NCBI GenBank assembly: GCA_035267815.1
Contig: DATFLK010000117.1
Coordinates: forward strand, 1 to 11,155
Length of the DNA: 11,155 nucleotides
Origin: DATFLK01 sp035267815
Lineage (GTDB): Bacteria; Pseudomonadota; Zetaproteobacteria; Mariprofundales; Mariprofundaceae
Direction: 5' to 3'
Shown here piece after piece: positions 6,261-11,155 of this stretch. Within the stretch, counting starts at the first letter, position 1, and every line of letters starts with the position of its first letter. The notes below the pieces were generated by a model, which searched no databases, was not told the DNA's origin, and saw nothing but the letters and a program-made list of their open reading frames with translations. Both the position numbers and the translations under genes were made by a program.

Positions 6261-6938
6261 ATGCGCTGGACCCTGATGATCGCAACAACCGCAGCCCTGG
6301 TGGCCTGCAGCAGCAACGCCAACCAGACACAATCCCCCGAACCGACGTCATCCCCGACGGCCGAACAGTCGATGCAGCAGGAAAAGACGGCCGACGTGAA
6401 GACAGACAAGGGTGGCGAGCACTTCCAGAACGGCATGGCATCGCCGGAGCAGCTGGCGCAGGGGGCGATGCAACAGGCCTCCCCAACGCAGCAGAGTACC
6501 GCACAGGAAAAGACCGCACCGGTGGCACCGGCGCCCTCCTCCACCATGCAGCAGGTTCAGAAGAGTGTCGAACAGGCCACCCAAGCCACCGCCAGCACCA
6601 GCACCAGCACTGCCAACAAGGTGGTCGGCACCACCTGGAAGAGATGCGCCGTATGCCATAACTTCACGCACACCCCCAAGGTCGGACCGGGGCTGGCCGG
6701 CATCATCGGCCGCACGGCCGGGACCGAATCCAATTTCAACTACAGGTTCACGAAATACATCAAGGGCAAGGCCTGGGTCTGGGATGAGGCCCATCTGAAG
6801 AAGTGGATGTGCGACTCCAAGAAGGCGATCAAGGCGTTCACCGGCGACGAGAACGCCCAGACCAAAATGCCATCACAGCATGTATGCGATCCGGCAGATC
6901 AGGAGAGTGTCTTGTCGAAACTTCGCTCCATCTCGTAA
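6261..6938 (+). CDS. Lipid-anchored c-type cytochrome
   Basis: This 225-residue predicted lipoprotein has a signal peptide ending in a LVAC lipobox (Cys16), a long low-complexity spacer, and one C-terminal class I cytochrome c domain. The spacer (about 17-120) is rich in Gln, Ser, Thr, Ala and Pro and ends in a short Ser-Thr run (ASTSTSTA). The haem-binding CAVCH is at 129-133, followed by the KVGPGLAGIIGR motif (140-151) common in small cytochromes c. Met203 in TKMPS is the likely distal ligand. Two further cysteines, 184 and 209, flank that methionine and could form a disulfide. The domain should lie in the periplasm, tethered to a membrane, passing electrons between respiratory complexes; the partner is unknown. 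GGAGG (6248-6252) is a good ribosome-binding site, and a strong terminator follows. Confidence 0.88.
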   Translation: MRWTLMIATTAALVACSSNANQTQSPEPTSSPTAEQSMQQEKTADVKTDKGGEHFQNGMASPEQLAQGAMQQASPTQQSTAQEKTAPVAPAPSSTMQQVQKSVEQATQATASTSTSTANKVVGTTWKRCAVCHNFTHTPKVGPGLAGIIGRTAGTESNFNYRFTKYIKGKAWVWDEAHLKKWMCDSKKAIKAFTGDENAQTKMPSQHVCDPADQESVLSKLRSIS

Positions 6939-6970
6939 CCAACGAGGTACATCGACACCCGATGATACAA

Positions 6971-7003
6971 GGGGGCATGCCACAGGCATGCCCCTCCTTT
7001 TTT
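6971..7003 (+). terminator. Strong intrinsic terminator after the cytochrome gene
   Basis: GGGGCATGCC (6972-6981) and GGCATGCCCC (6985-6994) form a perfect 10-bp stem with an ACA loop, extendable by one G-T pair. A run of six T (6998-7003) follows two bases after the stem region. It lies 33 bases after the cytochrome stop and separates that unit from the next lipoprotein gene. Confidence 0.93.
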
Positions 7004-7077
7004 CATGCCTTTCAGGTTCAATTCAGCCAGGCGACATAAGATGGCCGCGTCTGGATCCCCTGAAGGAGGACATATCC

Positions 7078-7383
7078 ATGCAACGCATTGCCATTATACT
7101 CTCTATTGTCGTGCTGTCGGCCTGTGCCACTGAGCGTCAGGAGCGTGCTACCGCTACCGGCGCCGCGGTCGGCGCCACCGCCGGTGCCGCCATCGGCTCC
7201 CAGAACAATCAGGTCGTGGAGGGCGCGCTCATCGGCGGCATGATCGGTGCCGCGGCGGGTGCAGCCATCGGCGCCCCCGATCCGCAACCGGCCTACCGTA
7301 CCCATGCACACCGTCCCCATCACAGGGTGGTTCGAGAGGCCGAACAGGAGCGTCGCTACAGGCATCACCGCAGAGAGGACTGA
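7078..7383 (+). CDS. Small glycine-zipper lipoprotein
   Basis: This 101-residue predicted lipoprotein resembles glycine-zipper outer-membrane or periplasmic lipoproteins. A short signal ends in LSAC (Cys16). Residues 27-66 hold two Gly/Ala zipper blocks (TGAAVGATAGAAIG and ALIGGMIGAAAGAAIG) able to insert as a hairpin or oligomerise in a membrane. They are split by a polar SQNNQ turn. The C-terminus (about 74-101) is rich in His and Arg (RTHAHRPHHR, RRYRHHRRED). Such a tail could bind metal or polyanions, which is a guess. The ribosome-binding site AAGGAGGA (7063-7070) fixes the ATG. It stands alone between a terminator and a hairpin. The precise function is unknown. Confidence 0.85.
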   Translation: MQRIAIILSIVVLSACATERQERATATGAAVGATAGAAIGSQNNQVVEGALIGGMIGAAAGAAIGAPDPQPAYRTHAHRPHHRVVREAEQERRYRHHRRED

Positions 7384-7389
7384 TTCAAT

Positions 7390-7414
7390 GGCCGCCCTTG
7401 CGGTAAGGGCGGCC
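7390..7414. terminator. GC-rich hairpin between convergent genes
   Basis: GGCCGCCCTT (7390-7399) and AAGGGCGGCC (7405-7414) form a perfect 10-bp stem with a five-base loop. It lies seven bases after the small lipoprotein stop and ten bases beyond the acyl-CoA synthetase stop on the other strand. There is no T-run on either side, so it is an atypical, possibly bidirectional terminator or a 3'-end stabiliser. Confidence 0.6.
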
Positions 7415-7423
7415 GATTCCGGC

Positions 7424-9193
7424 TCAGTAGAGCCCCTCGAATATCTCCCTGAACCGTTCATAGACCCGGTGACGCCGGATCTTGAGGGTCGGCGTCATCA
7501 GGCCATCATCGACGCTGAACGGCACGTCGTGCACCGCGATGCGGCGCACCTGTTCATGCCGGGAAAGATGGCGCAGCACCTCCCAGACCCGCTGTTGCAA
7601 CACCCTCTTCAGGGGCTCCGATACGACCAGTTCTGACCACGGAAGGGACGACATCCCCCCCTTCTCGGCCCAGCCCAGACACTGTTCGCGTGCGGGAACG
7701 ATCAGGGCCACCAGGTACGGCCTTCGATCACCGTAGACAACAGCCTGTTCGATCATGGCATCGGCCATCAGCAGATGCTCGATGCGCTGCGGCGCGATAT
7801 TCTTGCCGCCTGAATTCACGATAATGTCCTTTTTGCGGTCAGTTATATACAGGTAACCGTCCGTATCCAGCCTCCCCACATCACCGGTGTGGAACCAGCC
7901 GTCCACCAGCGCCGTTTCGGTCATCTCCCGCTGTTGCCAGTACCCCTGCATGATATTGCCCCCCTGCACGAGGATTTCGCCATCTGCAGCGAGACGGACC
8001 GATACGCCGCGCACGGGTCTCCCCACCGTGCCCGCGCGGCGTGCATCGACGGAATTGACACTGACAAGCGAGGCCGACTCCGTCAGACCATACCCCTCCA
8101 GTACCGGTAATCCCAACGCCTCAAAAAAGGCACCAACATCCGACCCGAGCGGCGCCCCTCCCGACACCAGCAGCCTGAGCCTGCCTCCGAATCGGGCCCG
8201 TACCGCCCTGCCTAAGGTCCGGTCCAGTATATACCGGCCGAGCCGCGCCATGGCGGACAGGCCGCCGTCACGCCGCCGCTGCGCCAGTACTAGATAGGTG
8301 TGGAATACCCGCTGCACGAAAGAGGGTTGCCGCGCCATGCGGGACATCACCCGCTCCCGCATCACCTCCAGCAGCCGCGGCACGGCGATCATCAGCGATG
8401 GGGCGGATTCGGCGAGATCCCTGCTGATCGTGCCGGGACGCTCGGCGAAGGCGACCGAAAGCCCAAAGCTATAGGGCATAAAATGGCTGGCGAAACGCTC
8501 CAGGCTATGTGCCAGCGGCAGCACGGAAAGCATCCGATCCTCCTCCTCAAAACGGACGATCGCCGGCACGGCCTCCAGATTGGCGAGGAAATTACCATGC
8601 GACAGCATCACTCCCTTCAGGTGACCCGTCGTTCCGGAGGTGTAGACCAGTGTGGCCAGCGTCTGCCGCGTCAACGGCTGCAGACGCGATGCCAACGCCG
8701 CCGCATCGACCGGAACTTGCTCCAGTTCGTCAAAGGCGTGAAGGCGCGCATCGCCCCCTGGCTGCGGCACGGCATACACGGATCGTACCGACGGACAGGC
8801 GTCGAGCGCCTCCATCAGGGTCGAGGTTAGCCTCTCCCCGAGCGCGATCGCCACGGCGGCACCCGAATCCTGCAAGACGTAGGCCATGTCGCCCGCACCG
8901 AAGCTGCAGTATAGCGGGACCGTGACGGCGCCAATCGACATGATCGCATAATCGGCCACGGCCCATTCGGGACGATTCTCCATCAGCAGGGCGACCCGTT
9001 CGCCCGGCGCAACACCAGCGCGAATCAGGGCCGAGGCGACGCGTCGGACGCGATCCGCCAGTTTACGATAGGAAACGGGAGTATAGCCGGCGTTCTGCCG
9101 GCGCCACTGGGCAGGCCGGTCTGGAATACGGTCCGCCGTCGCAAAAAAAGCCTGAGGAAGGCTTTGCGCCTGTTCAAGTCCGGGCAGTGCCAT
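7424..9193 (-). CDS. Long-chain acyl-CoA synthetase (AMP-forming), FadD-like
   Basis: This 589-residue ANL-superfamily enzyme should activate a fatty acid to acyl-AMP and then to acyl-CoA. The phosphate-binding loop is YTSGTTGHLKGVMLSH (184-199). The A5 motif is YGLTESAS (368-375), A7/A8 include GWFHTGDVG (432-440) and YITDRKKDIIVNSGGKNIAP (449-468), and the catalytic lysine of the C-terminal domain is Lys571 in PTLKIRR. Leu192 stands where the P-loop normally has proline (TGxPKG). The sequence is closest in style to the AMP-dependent synthetases of the Faa/FadD15 type. The start is ATG at 9193; a GTG two codons upstream is equally possible, and neither has a clear Shine-Dalgarno. It follows the membrane protein gene by 68-74 bases on the same strand and is probably co-transcribed. 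Confidence 0.9.
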   Translation of the reverse strand: MALPGLEQAQSLPQAFFATADRIPDRPAQWRRQNAGYTPVSYRKLADRVRRVASALIRAGVAPGERVALLMENRPEWAVADYAIMSIGAVTVPLYCSFGAGDMAYVLQDSGAAVAIALGERLTSTLMEALDACPSVRSVYAVPQPGGDARLHAFDELEQVPVDAAALASRLQPLTRQTLATLVYTSGTTGHLKGVMLSHGNFLANLEAVPAIVRFEEEDRMLSVLPLAHSLERFASHFMPYSFGLSVAFAERPGTISRDLAESAPSLMIAVPRLLEVMRERVMSRMARQPSFVQRVFHTYLVLAQRRRDGGLSAMARLGRYILDRTLGRAVRARFGGRLRLLVSGGAPLGSDVGAFFEALGLPVLEGYGLTESASLVSVNSVDARRAGTVGRPVRGVSVRLAADGEILVQGGNIMQGYWQQREMTETALVDGWFHTGDVGRLDTDGYLYITDRKKDIIVNSGGKNIAPQRIEHLLMADAMIEQAVVYGDRRPYLVALIVPAREQCLGWAEKGGMSSLPWSELVVSEPLKRVLQQRVWEVLRHLSRHEQVRRIAVHDVPFSVDDGLMTPTLKIRRHRVYERFREIFEGLY

Positions 9194-9267
9194 GACCACT
9201 GTTTCGTCAACCGGACGGTCGATTCATGGCCGATTCCAAACCACCCGCCGGCTCCGTCAGCACACGG

Positions 9268-10359
9268 TCATGATGCGTCGGTATCGGCATCCCCGGAAGC
9301 GGTAACATCATCCTTTTTGTCACCCTTTTCGGTGCTCTTCTTGGTCCTGCTGCGCGTGGCCCGCGGTTTGGTGCTCCCGGAAGATCTGCTCTTCGACGCC
9401 GTTTTGGCGGCGGTACTCCGACGCCGGCGCTTCAGCGGCGTCTTCTCCTCAGGCTCGGCCTCCGTCTCATACCCCTTCTCCGCAGCCGTGGCCGCAGCGG
9501 ACTCCTCTTTTTCCGATTCATCCAGCTCCTTGTGCACCAGCAGGGTCATATGCGTAATCACCACACCGGGTACGCTGGCGATCACCGCCAACAGGGACCC
9601 GAACATGGCCAGGCCAACCAGATGTGCCACACCGCCCCAGAAGCCCGAGGCAGCCTGCACCGTCTCCATCTGGGTACCGGCCACGTAATCGGCCAGCCCC
9701 CAAGTGATCTGCATGCCGAGCCAGATGGGCGAAAGAACGAGTACAGCCGCGAAGACGGTAATCAGCACCCCACCCAGATTGTAGATCAGCAGCTCCGGCA
9801 GACGCTGGCGCATCAGCCGCCATAGAATCGCCTTCAGGGAGGCGGTATCCGCCTCCGAGATCGCCACGCGTGCCGCGATATTGAACAGCGCCAGCAGCAG
9901 CCCGACCGCCACGACGGTATTGAGCAGCAGCAGCGGTACGCCAACCACGGAGAGCCAGACAAGGCCCAACCCCGGAATCCTAGCGAATGCCAGCACCAGC
10001 ATCTCGGCCAGCATCAGGGCCAGCAGGGCACCGATCGCCCAGGCCGGCAGCAACAGCAGCGAACCGATGCGCGAACGGGCAAAACAGAATGCCTCCAGCG
10101 TGTTGGGGGTGACCTCGTCCTGCATGCCCCGGTAGACCTGATGCGCCAGCGCGGTCAGCCCGAAAAGGGTCCATAGCAGGCAACCGATGCCGCCGACAAA
10201 ACGCAGGAAGATGGCGCCGGCCCGGGAGACATCCCCCATGCTGAACAGACCGTAAATCACTACCGCACCGACCATGGTCAGCGCCATGGTGATCAGCAGC
10301 CTCGGTTTGAGTGCGCTGCGCCCTGCAGCGACAATCTGGTCCGGATTGATATAACGCAC
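9268..10359 (-). CDS. Multi-pass membrane protein with histone H1-like tail
   Basis: I do not recognise this 363-residue protein. The first 275 residues hold about six hydrophobic segments (roughly 21-40, 46-71, 100-125, 131-160, 189-216, 241-272), suggesting an inner-membrane protein with both ends in the cytoplasm. A tail of about 88 residues follows: first acidic (DESEKEESAAATAAEKGYE, then EAEPEEK), then strongly basic and low in complexity (KRRRRSTAAKTASKSRSSG and SRTKKSTEKGDKKD), then acidic again. The basic part resembles histone H1 or AlgP-type tails and could bind nucleic acid or acidic lipid. The start is GTG (10357-10359), with GGAGGTG (10364-10370) before it. It precedes the acyl-CoA synthetase, so a role in envelope lipid handling is possible but unproven. 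Confidence 0.8.
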   Translation of the reverse strand: MRYINPDQIVAAGRSALKPRLLITMALTMVGAVVIYGLFSMGDVSRAGAIFLRFVGGIGCLLWTLFGLTALAHQVYRGMQDEVTPNTLEAFCFARSRIGSLLLLPAWAIGALLALMLAEMLVLAFARIPGLGLVWLSVVGVPLLLLNTVVAVGLLLALFNIAARVAISEADTASLKAILWRLMRQRLPELLIYNLGGVLITVFAAVLVLSPIWLGMQITWGLADYVAGTQMETVQAASGFWGGVAHLVGLAMFGSLLAVIASVPGVVITHMTLLVHKELDESEKEESAAATAAEKGYETEAEPEEKTPLKRRRRSTAAKTASKSRSSGSTKPRATRSRTKKSTEKGDKKDDVTASGDADTDAS

Positions 10360-10373
10360 GTTTCACCTCCCCT

Positions 10374-10413
10374 GTATCAAAACCAGTGTAGATATTGATA
10401 CGGCGTACGCAAG
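10374..10413 (-). promoter_or_regulatory. Dyad and weak promoter upstream of the membrane protein gene
   Basis: GTATCAA (10374-10380) and TTGATAC (10395-10401) form a perfect 7-bp inverted repeat with arm centres 21 bases apart, two helical turns, as expected for a dimeric regulator. A weak promoter, TTGCGT (10407-10412) and TACACT (10385-10390), overlaps it on the minus strand with a 16-base spacer. Either element alone could be chance; their overlap is the argument. Confidence 0.35.
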
Positions 10414-10455
10414 TAGTTAGAACCAGCCGCCGACTTGCCACTATTACCCCGATCA

Positions 10456-10478
10456 GGAAAAAGCGCCCTCTTTTTTCC
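10456..10478. promoter_or_regulatory. A-tract/T-tract inverted repeat in divergent spacer
   Basis: GGAAAAA (10456-10462) and TTTTTCC (10472-10478) form a perfect 7-bp inverted repeat around nine bases. It lies between the divergent membrane-protein and epimerase genes, upstream of a possible -10 (TATACC, 10492-10497) for the latter. It could be an operator or a bend; no T-run layout fits a terminator for a gene here. Confidence 0.3.
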
Positions 10479-10552
10479 ACCGCCCGAAGCATATACCTTG
10501 AGGAGATGCGGCCGGGATGATCCGGCGAGCATCACCAACCACAGGGGGGATC

Positions 10553-11155
10553 ATGGGCAAACATGTCTGCATCATCGGTGGCAACGGCTTTGTCGGTCGC
10601 GCCATTGCCAAAGCCGCCACCGAACAGGGCCACACCCTGACCATCGCCTGTCGCCACCCGGAACGGGCTCGCGATCTGCGGGTCGAGGGGGCTCGCCTGG
10701 TCAGGGCGGACATTGTCGACGGGCGCGGACTGGATCAGGCCGTGACGGATGCCGACTGCGTCATCAATCTGGTGGGTATCCTGTTTGAGCGGGGGCGAGA
10801 GAGCTTTGAGGGTGTGCACGTTCGCGGCACCGAACATGTTCTGGACGCCTGCAGCAGACATGCGCATACCCCGCAATACCTCCACATGAGCGCCCTGGGT
10901 GCCGACAGCGCCTCCCCCAGCGCCTATGCCCGCACCAAGGCGAAGGCCGAGGAGCGAGTGCGGCAATCCAAGCTCCACTGGACCATTTTCCGCCCCTCCG
11001 TCATCTACGGCGCGGAAGACTCCTTCTTCAACCGCTTCCGGAAACTATCATCATTCCCGCTGATCCTTCCGGTCATCGGCGGCGACACGCGCTTCCAGCC
11101 CGTATGGGTCGAGGACGTCGCACGGGCCTTTGTCTCCAGCATTGGCAACCGTCAT
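10553..11155 (+). CDS. Atypical SDR / complex I NDUFA9-like epimerase, 3' end outside window
   Basis: The frame is open for 201 codons to the window edge. It is an NAD(P)-binding extended short-chain dehydrogenase of the NDUFA9-like group. The Rossmann motif is GGNGFVG (9-15). The strand with INLVGILFE (71-79) and the active-site pattern Ser113 (HMSALGA), Tyr125 and Lys129 (YARTK) are present. FRPSVIYGAEDSFFNRF (146-162) and RFQPVWVEDVARAF (180-193) are close to bacterial proteins annotated as complex I NDUFA9 subunit family. Bacterial homologues usually lie apart from the nuo operon and act on unknown substrates, possibly quinone- or lipid-related. The ATG follows a G-rich AGGGGGGA (10543-10550). 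It is divergent from the membrane protein gene. The C-terminal third is not visible. Confidence 0.9.
   Translation, partial: MGKHVCIIGGNGFVGRAIAKAATEQGHTLTIACRHPERARDLRVEGARLVRADIVDGRGLDQAVTDADCVINLVGILFERGRESFEGVHVRGTEHVLDACSRHAHTPQYLHMSALGADSASPSAYARTKAKAEERVRQSKLHWTIFRPSVIYGAEDSFFNRFRKLSSFPLILPVIGGDTRFQPVWVEDVARAFVSSIGNRH

Noticed and set aside
7011..7042. Possible promoter (TTCAAT or TTCAGG with TAAGAT) for the small lipoprotein gene
   Set aside because: The spacers are 14 or 20 bases and the -35 matches are poor, so it is not listed as a feature.
1..11155. CRISPR arrays, insertion sequences, attachment sites, rRNA or tRNA genes
   Set aside because: No regularly spaced repeats, transposase or integrase motifs, or RNA-gene signatures were found on either strand.

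Overview
The window looks like a chromosomal segment of a GC-rich gammaproteobacterium. No mobile elements, CRISPR arrays or RNA genes were found. The lineage is inferred from the gene set: glutamyl-Q tRNA(Asp) synthetase, CsrA next to aspartokinase, YajQ, an ExbB/ExbD pair and an NDUFA9-like epimerase. A lipid-anchored c-type cytochrome and a CysM-type cysteine synthase would fit a respiring, possibly lithotrophic organism, but that is a guess. No species can be named.

Layout. Bases 2-640 (+) hold the 3' part of gluQ. A short, very AT-rich spacer leads to a cysteine synthase B-like gene (691-1626, +) that starts with TTG and has no Shine-Dalgarno. Convergent to it, on the minus strand, is a tight run read as exbB (4211) - exbD - lysC - csrA (1680). 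ExbB and exbD overlap as TGATG, exbD and lysC abut as TAGATG, and csrA follows 58 bases after lysC with a leader that looks like a CsrA target. A 297-base spacer (4212-4508) rich in inverted repeats and carrying a candidate exbB promoter separates exbB from ribD (4509-5600, -).

Divergent from ribD are yajQ (5733-6218, +) and a lipoprotein cytochrome c (6261-6938, +), ended by a strong intrinsic terminator (6971-7003). A small glycine-zipper lipoprotein (7078-7383, +) follows. A perfect GC-rich hairpin lies between it and a convergent long-chain acyl-CoA synthetase-like gene (7424-9193, -). Upstream of that gene, on the same strand, is a multi-pass membrane protein with a histone H1-like basic tail (9268-10359, -). 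A 193-base divergent spacer with two dyads separates it from an atypical SDR/NDUFA9-type epimerase (10553 to the window end, +).

Functions touched are tRNA modification, cysteine, aspartate-family and riboflavin biosynthesis, energised outer-membrane transport, post-transcriptional control, electron transfer and acyl-CoA formation. These are mostly household genes in an ordinary chromosomal setting, and I see no clear new defence or mobile system. The points most worth a second look are the exbBD-lysC-csrA arrangement with its structured leader, the membrane protein with the H1-like tail, the linker-bearing cytochrome lipoprotein, and the unusual start and active-site details of the cysteine synthase.
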